Shown piece by piece: positions 17,896 to 26,366 of a stretch of DNA of 62,737 bases. Below the pieces are notes generated by a model, which saw only the letters and a program-made list of their open reading frames with translations, had not been told where the DNA came from and made no database searches. Numbering within the stretch: position 1 is the first letter of the stretch; every line of letters begins with the position of its first letter. The stretch covers positions 1 to 62,737 of the forward strand of contig JAKAJH010000001.1 in assembly GCA_021813905.1 (NCBI GenBank). The letters run 5' to 3'. A program made the translations under genes and the position numbers. Source of the DNA: Bacteroidota bacterium (GTDB lineage Bacteria > Bacteroidota > Ignavibacteria > UBA10030).

Positions 17896-18443
17896 AGATC
17901 TACACGAAGACCGGAGACGGCGGCGAAACGTCGCTCCATGGCGGTGCCCGGGTCCGGAAGGACGCGCTTCGCATCGAGGCGTACGGCACTGTCGACGAGC
18001 TCAACGCGCACCTGGGCATCGTTCGCGCGCTCGCACCTCCCGCGACGCTGGATCAGGATCTCGGTCGCATCCAGGAGGATCTGTTCACGCTGGGCGCCGA
18101 CCTGGCAACGCCGGACGGCCCGGCGGCCGCAACCATCCGCCGGATCGCGGGAGCGGACAGCGAACGACTGGAGCAGCTCATCGACCGCCTGGAGTCATCC
18201 CTCGAACCATTGCAGCACTTCGTTCTTCCCGCGGGCTCACCGGTTGCCGCACAACTGCATACAGCCCGTACCGTCTGCCGGCGGGCGGAACGCCGGGTCG
18301 TGGAGTTGTCCTCGCGGGAACCGGTGAACCGCGACGCGCTTGTGTATCTCAACCGTCTCTCCGATCTCCTCTTCGTCATGGCGCGCTTTGCGAACCGCGC
18401 CGCCGGCGTCTCGGATCATCCCTGGAACAGCCGCGCCCGCTGA
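17892..18443 (+). CDS. PduO-type cob(I)alamin adenosyltransferase
   Basis: The 183-residue enzyme transfers adenosyl from ATP to cob(I)alamin to make adenosylcobalamin. The N-terminus KIYTKTGDGGETSLHGGARVRKD is the PduO ATP-binding loop. AYGTVDELNAHLG and the later RRAERRVVELSSREPVN (with the conserved R/E pair) and LNRLSDLLFVMARFAN complete the signature. The ATG overlaps the stop of the upstream gene by four bases (ATGA), so translation is coupled. It implies use of coenzyme B12, for example by a mutase elsewhere in the genome. Confidence 0.94.
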   Translation: MKIYTKTGDGGETSLHGGARVRKDALRIEAYGTVDELNAHLGIVRALAPPATLDQDLGRIQEDLFTLGADLATPDGPAAATIRRIAGADSERLEQLIDRLESSLEPLQHFVLPAGSPVAAQLHTARTVCRRAERRVVELSSREPVNRDALVYLNRLSDLLFVMARFANRAAGVSDHPWNSRAR

Positions 18444-18446
18444 GCG

Positions 18447-18491
18447 CGGAGAACGCGATCGCTTCAGTTCAAATCCTCCGTCCGTTCTCCG
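18447..18491 (+). other. Long-loop inverted repeat after the adenosyltransferase gene
   Basis: CGGAGAACG (18447-18455) and CGTTCTCCG (18483-18491) are perfectly complementary over 9 bp with a 27-base loop, starting 4 bases after the stop codon. The loop holds a TTCAAATCC segment that resembles a tRNA T-arm, but the other tRNA arms are missing. Confidence 0.45.
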
Positions 18492-18496
18492 GGACA

Positions 18497-18518
18497 CGAC
18501 CGGACCGGTCGGATTTTT
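18497..18518 (+). terminator. Weak intrinsic terminator before the nuo promoter
   Basis: A 5-bp stem CGACC/GGTCG with loop GGACC (18497-18511) is followed by GATTTTT. It separates the 16987-18443 gene pair from the nuo operon. The stem is short, so confidence is moderate. Confidence 0.5.
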
Positions 18519-18594
18519 CCCGGACGATGACGCGGTGCGTGTTCAGGCGCGCTGTCCCGCCGGGAATCGTCGTCGTCGAATTTGGGCTGTTTCC

Positions 18595-18623
18595 TTGACA
18601 ATTCTGGAAAAGCTCGTTAGATT
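18595..18623 (+). promoter_or_regulatory. Sigma-70-type promoter of the nuo operon
   Basis: TTGACA (18595-18600), a 17-bp spacer and TAGATT (18618-18623) form a near-consensus promoter 53 bases upstream of the nuoA start. It is one of the best housekeeping-type promoters in the window. Confidence 0.72.
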
Positions 18624-18676
18624 ATTGCGCATCCAATCCACACCCTCGAGTTGCTTGCACACGTCGCGATCTCTCT

Positions 18677-19120
18677 ATGCTCACTGAATTCGGCAAAGCG
18701 TTCATCTTCATCCTGCTTGGCGTGATCTTTGTTGCGGCGGGACTCATCGCCGCCTGGGTTCTGCGTCCCCACCGTCCGTACCCCGGAAAGAATGCAACCT
18801 ACGAATGCGGGGAAGAACCGATCGGGAGTGCATGGGTCCGGCTGAACATCCGCTTCTATGTCGTTGCCCTCATCTTTTTGATCTTCGATGTCGAGGTCGT
18901 CTTCCTGTTTCCATGGGCCCTGGTGTTCCGGAGTCTGGGGATGTACGCGTTCCTGGAAATGGCCGTCTTTCTGGTGATCCTGTTTGTCGGGTACGCGTAC
19001 GTGTGGGTGAAGGGTGATCTGGCGTGGGACAAGCCACAGCCGGAGATTCCGACCGTGCACCGGGCGGCGCAACCGGATCCGGTGCCGCAGCGGCCGACCG
19101 AACACCTTGTGGTATCGTAG
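18677..19120 (+). CDS. nuoA: NADH-quinone oxidoreductase subunit A
   Basis: The 147-residue membrane subunit has three helices. The conserved loop [40 protein letters not shown] (residues about 40-80), with the buried acidic residues near the quinone channel, is diagnostic for NuoA. A polar tail rich in P and Q extends past the last helix, longer than in E. coli (147 residues there too, but a different tail). It opens the nuo operon, 53 bases after the promoter. Confidence 0.96.
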   Translation: MLTEFGKAFIFILLGVIFVAAGLIAAWVLRPHRPYPGKNATYECGEEPIGSAWVRLNIRFYVVALIFLIFDVEVVFLFPWALVFRSLGMYAFLEMAVFLVILFVGYAYVWVKGDLAWDKPQPEIPTVHRAAQPDPVPQRPTEHLVVS

Positions 19121-19148
19121 ACTCAGCGGAATACCGGGAGAATCCTTC

Positions 19149-19640
19149 GTGGGACTTTTGGACCAGCGTTTCGAGAACGGCAACGTCTTTATCACATCCG
19201 TTGACAACCTGCTGAACTGGGCCCGCCTGTCGTCCTTGTGGCAGATGCAATTCGGACTCGCGTGCTGCGCCATCGAGATGATGGCCGCGTCGGCCTCCAG
19301 CTTCGATATTATGCGCTTCGGGGTCATCCCTCGCGCCACGCCGCGCCAGGCCGACGTGATGTTCGTTGCCGGCACTGTGACGATCAAAATGGCGTCGCGC
19401 ATCAAGCGCCTCTACGACCAGATGTCGGAACCGCGCTATGTGCTTTCGATGGGCAGCTGCGCGAACTGCGGCGGCCCGTACTGGGAGCACGGCTATCACG
19501 TGCTGAAAGGCGTGGACCGCGTGATCCCGGTGGATGTGTACATCCCCGGCTGCCCGCCCCGCCCGGAGGCGCTGCTGGAAGGCATTATCAAGCTGCAGGA
19601 AAAGATCCGGCGCGAAAGTCTGGCGAAGAAATCCGCATAA
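19149..19640 (+). CDS. nuoB: NADH-quinone oxidoreductase subunit B
   Basis: The 163-residue peripheral-arm subunit binds the terminal 4Fe-4S cluster N2 that reduces quinone. The cluster ligands are visible: the C-C pair in [10 protein letters not shown] (about residue 36), the cysteine in [11 protein letters not shown] and the cysteine in [16 protein letters not shown] chose the GTG at 19149 ([12 protein letters not shown]...) because GGGAG lies about ten bases upstream; the open frame extends further 5' but overlaps nuoA. The residues needed for electron transfer are intact. Confidence 0.96.
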   Translation: MGLLDQRFENGNVFITSVDNLLNWARLSSLWQMQFGLACCAIEMMAASASSFDIMRFGVIPRATPRQADVMFVAGTVTIKMASRIKRLYDQMSEPRYVLSMGSCANCGGPYWEHGYHVLKGVDRVIPVDVYIPGCPPRPEALLEGIIKLQEKIRRESLAKKSA

Positions 19641-19643
19641 CGT

Positions 19644-20120
19644 ATGACCGCACAAGAGATCATTGACTCCCTGACGGCCCGGTTCGGCGACGCGATCGTC
19701 GAATCGAAGCCCGACGCGATGCAGCCATGGATTCGCATCGCCCCCGACCGGATCCAGGAGGTCGGCCGCTTCCTTCACGACGACCTGGCCCTGCGCATGG
19801 ATTACCTCTCCAGCCTCAGCGGCATGGACTACAACAACGGACAGCTCGGCGTCGTGTACCACCTTCAGTCGCTGGTCCACAAGCACCGGATCGTCCTGAA
19901 GGTCTCCGTGCCGAAGGAGCAGGCGCATGTGCCGACGGTCAGCGGCGTGTGGGGCACGGCGAACTGGCATGAACGCGAGGCATTCGACCTGTTCGGCATC
20001 GTCTTTGACGGTCACCCCGATCCGCGGCGGATCCTGCTGCCCGACGACTGGGAAGGGCATCCGTTGCGCAAGGACTACCAGGTTCAGGAATTTTACCACG
20101 GGATGAAGGTCCCGTACTAA
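19644..20120 (+). CDS. nuoC: NADH-quinone oxidoreductase subunit C
   Basis: The 158-residue subunit corresponds to the 30-kDa peripheral-arm protein. The hallmark near the C-terminus is WHEREAFDLFGIVFDGHPDPRRILLPDDWEGHPLRKDYQ. In many proteobacteria NuoC and NuoD are fused; here they are separate genes 12 bases apart. NuoC packs against NuoD next to the quinone site. It follows nuoB after three bases. Confidence 0.96.
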   Translation: MTAQEIIDSLTARFGDAIVESKPDAMQPWIRIAPDRIQEVGRFLHDDLALRMDYLSSLSGMDYNNGQLGVVYHLQSLVHKHRIVLKVSVPKEQAHVPTVSGVWGTANWHEREAFDLFGIVFDGHPDPRRILLPDDWEGHPLRKDYQVQEFYHGMKVPY

Positions 20121-20132
20121 CCGACGCTTCTC

Positions 20133-21323
20133 ATGATCGAATCACTCAGTCTTCCCACCAACTACGTTACCAAGCCGGACGCGATCACGACCTCCAGCGG
20201 AAAGACCATCCGCAGCCAGGAGATGATCGTCAACATGGGTCCGCAGCATCCGTCCACGCACGGCGTGCTGCGCCTCGAGATCGTGGTGGACGGCGAGATC
20301 ATCGTGGACTGCATTCCGCACATCGGGTATCTGCACCGGTGCTTCGAGAAACATACGGAGCACATGACGAACTATCAGCAGGTGATCCCGTACACCGACC
20401 GGATGGATTACTGCTCCGCGATCACAAACGAGTGGAGCTATGCGCTGGCGGTGGAGCGGATGCTGAAGATCGAAGTGCCGGAGCGCGTCGAGTACATCCG
20501 CGTGATCATGGCGGAGCTGCAGCGGATCGCGAGCCACCTGATCGCCGTCGGCACCTACGGCATCGATTCCGGCGCGTTCACGCCCTTCCTGTACAGCTTC
20601 ATCGATCGGGAGAAGATCCTCGACCTGTTCGAGATGACCTGCGGTGCGCGCCTGCTTTATAATTACGTCTGGGTCGGCGGTGTTTCGCACGACCTGCCGC
20701 CGGGATTTGTCGAGAAGGCGAAAGAGTTCGTGACATACTTCCGTCCGCGGATCACGATGCTCAACGATCTGCTGACGTACAACGAAATCTTTGTGAAGCG
20801 TACCGCGAACGTCGGCGTGCTGCCGCGCGATGTCGCGGTGAATTACGCCTGCAGCGGACCGATGCTGCGCGGCTCCGGCGTCAACTGGGACCTGCGCCGT
20901 GACGATCCGTACTCTGTCTATCACAAGTTCGAGTGGGAGCCGCAGGTGGGCAAGGGTGAGGTGGGCACGATCGGCGACTGCTGGGACCGGCACATCGTCC
21001 GGATGCGCGAAATGGAACAGAGTCTGAACATCATCGAGCAGGCGCTGGCGGGTCTGCCGGAAGGAAACGTGCAGGCGGCCGTGCCGAAGCGGATCCGCCC
21101 GGAGCCGGGCGGCGAATACTACGGCCGCACCGAATCGCCGCGCGGCGAGCTGGGTTTCTATGTGGTCAGCGACGGCAGCGCGAGCCCCTATCGCGTCAAG
21201 GCGCGCGGACCGGCGTTTGTGAACCTGAGCGTGCTGCCGGAGATCTCCCGCGGCGCGATGATCGCCGACCTCGTGCTGATCGCCGGGAGCGTCGACATCG
21301 TCCTCGGCGAAGTGGACCGATAG
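20133..21323 (+). CDS. nuoD: NADH-quinone oxidoreductase subunit D
   Basis: The 396-residue 49-kDa subunit forms the quinone-reducing site with NuoB. It carries [21 protein letters not shown] at residues about 31-51 (the quinone-site HPSTHG loop), the [10 protein letters not shown] and [18 protein letters not shown] segments, and a C-terminal [41 protein letters not shown]. It is descended from the [NiFe] hydrogenase large subunit but lacks the metal cysteines, as expected. The next gene is nuoH, not nuoE, and a repeat element fills the junction. Confidence 0.97.
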   Translation: MIESLSLPTNYVTKPDAITTSSGKTIRSQEMIVNMGPQHPSTHGVLRLEIVVDGEIIVDCIPHIGYLHRCFEKHTEHMTNYQQVIPYTDRMDYCSAITNEWSYALAVERMLKIEVPERVEYIRVIMAELQRIASHLIAVGTYGIDSGAFTPFLYSFIDREKILDLFEMTCGARLLYNYVWVGGVSHDLPPGFVEKAKEFVTYFRPRITMLNDLLTYNEIFVKRTANVGVLPRDVAVNYACSGPMLRGSGVNWDLRRDDPYSVYHKFEWEPQVGKGEVGTIGDCWDRHIVRMREMEQSLNIIEQALAGLPEGNVQAAVPKRIRPEPGGEYYGRTESPRGELGFYVVSDGSASPYRVKARGPAFVNLSVLPEISRGAMIADLVLIAGSVDIVLGEVDR

Positions 21324-21325
21324 AC

Positions 21326-21424
21326 GGCGAATTGTCAATTGACATTTGCCGATGCAGCATTGGTGATCACACGGGACGTCGGGTGTCACCATTCGTCATT
21401 CGTAAATCGTAATTCGAAATTCTC
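21326..21424. repeat. Two-armed heptanucleotide repeat element between nuoD and nuoH
   Basis: The left arm (21326-21367) has six 7-nt units, mostly of TGNCRAT type. The right arm (21390-21424) has five units near AATTCGT, two of them identical CATTCGT, and ends directly against the nuoH ATG. The centre can fold: 21362-21370 pairs with 21383-21390 over 8 bp with one bulged T. No Shine-Dalgarno motif precedes nuoH because repeat sequence takes its place. The element stands exactly where nuoE, nuoF and nuoG lie in a 14-gene operon. Confidence 0.72.
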
Positions 21425-22468
21425 ATGGATTCTCTCTACGCATTTCTTTCCCAGCCGCTCGTGCTGAGCGTTCTGCTCGGCGCCATTCCGCTGGTCTTCA
21501 TCATCGTGTACGCGCTCGTCGTACTCTATATGGAGATGAAGGTCGCGGCACATATCCAGGACCGTCTGGCGTATATGCGCACCGGCTGGCACGGCGTGCT
21601 TCAGCCGTTCGCGGACATGCTCAAGCTGCTTCAGAAAGAAGACGTGGTGCCCGTCCAGGCCGACCAGTTCCTGTTCCGCGTTGCGCCGTATGTGGTCTTT
21701 GCCGGCACGTACGCGGCATATGCCGTGCTTCCGTTCTCGAGCATCTACGTCGGGGCAAACCTGAACCTGGGGGTCTTCTTCCTCATCGCGGTCTCGTCGC
21801 TCGTGGTGGCCGGCATCCTGATGGCCGGATGGGCGTCCAACAACAAATGGGCGATCTTCGGCGGCCTCCGGTCGGCGGCGCAGATGATCAGCTATGAGAT
21901 CCCGACCGCGCTGTCCATCGTCGTTGCGACGATGATCGCGGGCTCGCTCAATCTGCAGGACGTGACGCGCTTTCAGGACGGCGGCATTCAGAACTGGATC
22001 GTGTTCGGCGGTACGCTGCCGCTCACACAGAAGCTGCTCATCCTCCCGTTCACGCTGATTACCTTTGTCATCCTCTTCGTCGCCTCCGTCGCCGAAGTCA
22101 ACCGGACGCCGTTCGACCTTCCCGAGGCGGAATCGGAGCTCGTGCAGGGATTCAACACCGAGTACAGCGGCATGCGGTTCGCGATGTTCTATCTGGCCGA
22201 GTACGCCAACCTGTTCCTGGTGTCCGCGGTTGCCGTGTCCCTGTTCCTGGGCGGCTGGTCGAGCCCGTTCGGCTCGTTCCTGTCCGGCCCGGTGTGGGGC
22301 ATCTTCTGGTTCGTGATGAAGGCGATGGTGTTCGTGTTCATGCAGATCTGGATCCGCTGGACGCTGCCGCGCCTGCGGGTGGACCAGCTGCTCTATACTT
22401 CCTGGAAAGTTCTGACCCCGTGGCTGTTCGCCTGCATCGTTGCGATCGGCTTCATTCTGGTGGCCTGA
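21425..22468 (+). CDS. nuoH: NADH-quinone oxidoreductase subunit H
   Basis: The 347-residue membrane subunit has eight or nine helices and lines the quinone chamber. Diagnostic segments are AYMRTGWHGVLQPFADMLKLLQKED (near residue 58), GGLRSAAQMISYEIP (near 150) and ASVAEVNRTPFDLPEAESELVQGFNTEYSGMRFAMFYLAEYAN (near 220-262), whose acidic residues start the proton path. It is complete. Its ATG abuts a heptanucleotide tract and has no recognisable ribosome-binding motif. Confidence 0.97.
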   Translation: MDSLYAFLSQPLVLSVLLGAIPLVFIIVYALVVLYMEMKVAAHIQDRLAYMRTGWHGVLQPFADMLKLLQKEDVVPVQADQFLFRVAPYVVFAGTYAAYAVLPFSSIYVGANLNLGVFFLIAVSSLVVAGILMAGWASNNKWAIFGGLRSAAQMISYEIPTALSIVVATMIAGSLNLQDVTRFQDGGIQNWIVFGGTLPLTQKLLILPFTLITFVILFVASVAEVNRTPFDLPEAESELVQGFNTEYSGMRFAMFYLAEYANLFLVSAVAVSLFLGGWSSPFGSFLSGPVWGIFWFVMKAMVFVFMQIWIRWTLPRLRVDQLLYTSWKVLTPWLFACIVAIGFILVA

Positions 22469-22491
22469 TGACCGTTATCCGATAATCGCCC

Positions 22492-23139
22492 ATGACTGCC
22501 GTCCTCGAATACTTCTCGAATATCTTTCACGCTCTCTACACGGTCGTGGTGGGCATGCGGATCACGGTGCGCCATCTCTTTACGACGTCCGTGACCATCC
22601 AGTATCCGACCGTCAAGGCGAAGATCCCCGAACGCGCCCGCAACCGGCTGTATGTCAACATCGACGACTGCATCGGCTGCGACCAGTGCTCGATGGCCTG
22701 CCCGGTGGACTGCATCACGATTGAGACGGTCAAGTCCACGCCCGATATCGACCTGGGCTTGACCTCCAAGAACACGAAGAAGCGCCTGTACGTCAGCCGG
22801 TTCGACATCGACATCGCCAAGTGCTGCTATTGCGGGCTGTGCGTCTATCCGTGTCCGACCGAGTGCATCGTGATGACGGATGTGTATGAATTCTCCGAGT
22901 TCGATCGGAACAATTTGATCTACCACTTCAGCAATATGACGGGCGACGAGATTGCGTCGGCTCGTGCGCGCCTGAAGAAATTCGATGAAGAGCAGGCCGC
23001 CAAGAAGGCCGCCGCGGCCGCAGCCGCCGCAGCGGCGAAAGCGACTGCCCCGGCGCCAGCGCCTCCGCCCCCGGCGGCACCCGCCGCTCCGGCGGTCCCG
23101 GAACGGCCGAAACCTGATCCGTCCACGCCGTCCGCGTAG
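22492..23139 (+). CDS. nuoI: NADH-quinone oxidoreductase subunit I with an Ala/Pro-rich tail
   Basis: The 215-residue ferredoxin-like subunit carries two 4Fe-4S motifs: CIGCDQCSMACPVDC (near residue 61) and CCYCGLCVYPCPTEC (near 108). They hold clusters N6a and N6b, which link the peripheral arm to NuoB. After about residue 155 the protein continues as a low-complexity tail of some 55 residues, first charged, then poly-alanine, then alternating Ala and Pro. That tail is absent from most NuoI proteins, which end near 160-180 residues. It may be a flexible linker or docking segment. Confidence 0.95.
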   Translation: MTAVLEYFSNIFHALYTVVVGMRITVRHLFTTSVTIQYPTVKAKIPERARNRLYVNIDDCIGCDQCSMACPVDCITIETVKSTPDIDLGLTSKNTKKRLYVSRFDIDIAKCCYCGLCVYPCPTECIVMTDVYEFSEFDRNNLIYHFSNMTGDEIASARARLKKFDEEQAAKKAAAAAAAAAAKATAPAPAPPPPAAPAAPAVPERPKPDPSTPSA

Positions 23140-23159
23140 GACACTGAAAGATTCTGTCC

Positions 23160-23666
23160 ATGGAACTGTATACGATCATCTTTTACGTCTTTGCGGTGAT
23201 CACGCTCGGCGCGGCGGCAATCGTGGTGTTCTCGCGGAACATCGTGCGCGCGGCCTTCGCTCTGCTGTTCGCCTTCTTCGGCGTTGCGGGCATCTACGTC
23301 TTCCTGCTCGCCGACTTTATCGCCGTCACGCAACTGCTCATCTACGTGGGCGGCATCACCGTCCTTGTGTTGTTCGGTGTGATGCTTACCAACCGGCAGG
23401 TCAGCGTCGATATCAAGACGGGCACCATGCAGACGCTTCCCGCGGTCATCCTGACGTCCGCGCTTGCCGGCACGCTCATCGGCATCTTCTGGTCCACCGA
23501 CTGGCGGGTGACGGCGCAGCCGTTGGCGTCCGAGACGACAGCGTCGGCGCTGGGCGAGCTGCTGCTCGGTCCGTACGTGCTGCCGTTTGAAGTGGCATCC
23601 ATGGTGCTGATGGTGGCCCTGGTCGGTGCGGCGATGGTCGCCCGGCGTGAAAAGAAACCGTCGTGA
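23160..23666 (+). CDS. nuoJ: NADH-quinone oxidoreductase subunit J
   Basis: The 168-residue membrane subunit has five helices, with the family pattern RNIVRAAFALLFAFFGVAGIYVFLLADFIAVTQLLIYVGGITVLVLFGVML (about residues 25-80). The helix-3 pi-bulge region lies in that stretch and changes shape during catalysis in studied complexes. Length and helix count are normal. It sits 20 bases after nuoI. Confidence 0.95.
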   Translation: MELYTIIFYVFAVITLGAAAIVVFSRNIVRAAFALLFAFFGVAGIYVFLLADFIAVTQLLIYVGGITVLVLFGVMLTNRQVSVDIKTGTMQTLPAVILTSALAGTLIGIFWSTDWRVTAQPLASETTASALGELLLGPYVLPFEVASMVLMVALVGAAMVARREKKPS

Positions 23667-23689
23667 ACCTTTGACCCGGCAAATGTCTC

Positions 23690-24022
23690 ATGAATGACCT
23701 GATCACCTGGCTTCAGCATCCCGGCCTTGCGCATTATCTCATCATCAGCGGCCTGCTGTTCTCGCTCGGCACGTACGCGATCCTCACGCGACGCAACGCG
23801 ATCATGGTGCTGATGGGTATCGAACTGGTGCTCAACGCCGCCAATATCAATTTCGTCGCCTTCTCGCGCTATGTCGCGAACAGCCTGGACGGACAGATCG
23901 TTGCCGTGTTCGTCATCATTCTGGCCGCGGCCGAAGCGGCGATCGCCCTGGCGATCATCCTGAACATCTATCAGAATTTCAACACCGTCAATGTGGATGA
24001 GTTGAACAAGCTGCGCGACTGA
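23690..24022 (+). CDS. nuoK: NADH-quinone oxidoreductase subunit K
   Basis: The 110-residue, three-helix subunit matches NuoK: GLLFSLGTYAILTRRNAIMVLMGIELVLNAANINFVAF holds the conserved glutamate in helix 2 (in GIELVLNA), and AAAEAAIALAIILNIYQ holds the second acidic residue in helix 3. These glutamates form part of the proton-transfer axis. It is complete and evenly spaced within the operon. Confidence 0.96.
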   Translation: MNDLITWLQHPGLAHYLIISGLLFSLGTYAILTRRNAIMVLMGIELVLNAANINFVAFSRYVANSLDGQIVAVFVIILAAAEAAIALAIILNIYQNFNTVNVDELNKLRD

Positions 24023-24063
24023 CGCGCGGCCCGCATGGCTCACCGCCGGACCTTGAACTGACT

Positions 24064-26325
24064 ATGTCTCCTGAAACCATCCTGACACTTGCGGCCGCCG
24101 TCCTGCTGCTTCCGCTGGCCGACTTCGTGCTGCTGATCTTCTTCAACAAGCGGCTGCCCCGGCAGGGCGACTGGCTCGGCACATCGATCCTGTTTGCCGC
24201 CCTTGCGGCTTCCGTGACGATCCTGATCGTCAAGCTCACCGCCTATCCGGAAGAAACGCTGCGGTGGACGTTCACATGGGTGGACTTCGGCACGATGCCG
24301 TTCTTTGGCCCCTTGAGCATCCAGCTCGGGCTGATGGTGGACAACGTCGCGGCGATCATGCTGGTGGTCGTGACGATCGTCAGCGCGCTGGTGCACCTGT
24401 TCTCCATAGGGTACATGGAGGGCGACGTCCGATACGGCCGGTACTACGCGTATCTCGGCCTGTTCTCGTTCTCGATGCTCGGCATCGTGCTGACGAACAA
24501 CTTCCTGATGATGTACGTATCGTGGGAACTGGTGGGACTCAGCTCATATCTGTTGATCGGTCACTGGTTCGAGAAGAAGTCGGCCTCCGATGCCGCCAAG
24601 AAGGCGTTCATCGTCAACCGCGTGGGCGATGTGGGCATGTTCACGGGCATCCTGATCCTCTTCGCCACGTTCCACACGTTTTCCTTCGATACGATTTTCG
24701 GCGCGATCCAGTCCGGGCAGGTCCCGTTCGGGAGCAATGCCTGGCTGACGGCGGCCGGCATCCTGATCTTCTGCGGCGCTGTCGGCAAGTCGGCGCAGTT
24801 CCCGTTGCACGTGTGGCTGCCCGACGCGATGGAAGGTCCCACACCGGTCAGTGCGCTGATCCATGCCGCGACGATGGTGGCGGCGGGCGTCTACCTCGTC
24901 ACGCGCACGTTCGCCATGATGACGGCAGACGCGCTGATGGTGATCGCGTATATCGGCGCCATCACCGCATTCATCTCGGCGACGATCGCCGTTGCGCAAA
25001 CGGACATCAAGAAAGTCCTGGCGTACTCCACGGTGAGCCAGCTCGGCTATATGGTCATGGGCCTCGGCGTGGGCGCCTACACGGCCGGATTTTTCCATCT
25101 GACCACACACGCCATGTTCAAAGCCGGTCTGTTCCTCGGTTCCGGCTCGGTCATCCACGCCATGCATCACGCGCTGCATCATGCCGGCGACCACCACACC
25201 GATGCGCAGGATATCCGCAATATGGGCGGTTTGCGGCGGAAGATGCCGATCACATTCTTCGCCTTCCTGATGTACACGCTGGCGATCTCGGGGGTACCGT
25301 TCACCTCCGGATTCCTGAGCAAGGATGAGATCCTGGCGGGAACTCTGGCGTTCGGCACATTGACCGGTCACTATCTCATCCCGATCGTGGGATTTTTTGT
25401 CGCGGGTCTGACGGCGTTCTACATGTTCCGACTAGTGATCCTGACCTTTTTCGGCGAACACAAAGACGCGCACCGGTTCGAGGCCGTCCACGAGTCGCCG
25501 GCGGTCATGACGATCCCGCTGGTCGTGTTCGCGGTGCTGTCGTTCTTTGCCTTCTACAGCTTCAACCCCTTCGGCGCTTCGTCCGGATGGTTCTATCATG
25601 CGGTGGAGCGTCCGGAGTCGGTGGTGCCCGTGGCGGTCGCGGCGGCGAACACGGGTGCCTTCGAAGAGGCGCTGCACCATGTGCACGGGCTGGCGATGCT
25701 CCTGTCGCTGCTGATGGCGGGACTCGGGATCCTTGCGGCGTATGCGACGTACTACTGGAAGAAGATCGACGCAGATGCCCTCGCGGCCCGGTTCAAGCCG
25801 GTCCATCAGTTCCTGCTCAACAAGTGGTATTTTGACGAGTTGTATGACGCGACCGCGGTGCGGGGAACGCTCGCGCTGGCGCGCGCCTATCGCTGGTTCG
25901 ACAATACCGTGATCGACGGATTGGTCAACGGCGTGGCCCGCTGGACCGTGGGCTTGACAACCGGAACGAAGAACACATGGGAAGAGGGAAGTCTCGGCGG
26001 CGTGTTCTACAAGGGCGTCGCGGCGCTGATTTCGGTCTACATCGGCTGGACGGCGGCGGCGGCCCTGCTCCCCCCGGCGGCGGGGATCGTGGTGATGGCG
26101 GGGTGCGGACTGGTCGGCCTTGCGGTGGCGGGACTGACGTTCTTCCTGTTCTATGCCGGTGTCGGCGGCTTCGATAACAAGATCGTGGACGGCCTGGTGA
26201 ATTTGACCGCGTACCTGGCCGGGTTCTTCGGCCTGCTGACCCGTAAGGTGCAGACGGGCAAGGTGCAGACGTACCTGGCGTTCGCGCTGTTCGGTGTTCT
26301 GGTGTTCTTCCTGTGGTTCCGATGA
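24064..26325 (+). CDS. nuoL: NADH-quinone oxidoreductase subunit L
   Basis: The 753-residue antiporter-like subunit forms the distal end of the membrane arm. MMYVSWELVGLSSYLLIGHWFEKKSA (near 150), with the key glutamate of helix 5, and GKSAQFPLHVWLPDAMEGPTPVSALIHAATMVAAGVYLV (near 245), with the lysine of helix 7, mark the proton channel. A His-rich loop (HAMHHALHHAGDHHTDAQD, near 364) is the usual NuoL loop. It is longer than the 613-residue E. coli protein, mainly through extra helices after about residue 560, which should hold the lateral helix and its anchor. Confidence 0.96.
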   Translation: MSPETILTLAAAVLLLPLADFVLLIFFNKRLPRQGDWLGTSILFAALAASVTILIVKLTAYPEETLRWTFTWVDFGTMPFFGPLSIQLGLMVDNVAAIMLVVVTIVSALVHLFSIGYMEGDVRYGRYYAYLGLFSFSMLGIVLTNNFLMMYVSWELVGLSSYLLIGHWFEKKSASDAAKKAFIVNRVGDVGMFTGILILFATFHTFSFDTIFGAIQSGQVPFGSNAWLTAAGILIFCGAVGKSAQFPLHVWLPDAMEGPTPVSALIHAATMVAAGVYLVTRTFAMMTADALMVIAYIGAITAFISATIAVAQTDIKKVLAYSTVSQLGYMVMGLGVGAYTAGFFHLTTHAMFKAGLFLGSGSVIHAMHHALHHAGDHHTDAQDIRNMGGLRRKMPITFFAFLMYTLAISGVPFTSGFLSKDEILAGTLAFGTLTGHYLIPIVGFFVAGLTAFYMFRLVILTFFGEHKDAHRFEAVHESPAVMTIPLVVFAVLSFFAFYSFNPFGASSGWFYHAVERPESVVPVAVAAANTGAFEEALHHVHGLAMLLSLLMAGLGILAAYATYYWKKIDADALAARFKPVHQFLLNKWYFDELYDATAVRGTLALARAYRWFDNTVIDGLVNGVARWTVGLTTGTKNTWEEGSLGGVFYKGVAALISVYIGWTAAAALLPPAAGIVVMAGCGLVGLAVAGLTFFLFYAGVGGFDNKIVDGLVNLTAYLAGFFGLLTRKVQTGKVQTYLAFALFGVLVFFLWFR

Positions 26326-26366
26326 TCCGGTCGCATTGAAACTGATTTCAATAGGGAGTTGAGAGA

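Noticed and set aside
18466-18480. tRNA-like T-arm sequence (TTCAAATCC)
   Set aside because: No D-arm, anticodon arm or CCA-side acceptor pairing can be drawn around it; it lies in the loop of a simple inverted repeat.
22950-23139. Frameshift at the end of nuoI
   Set aside because: The low-complexity tail keeps one frame, ends with a normal stop and is followed by a well-placed nuoJ start.
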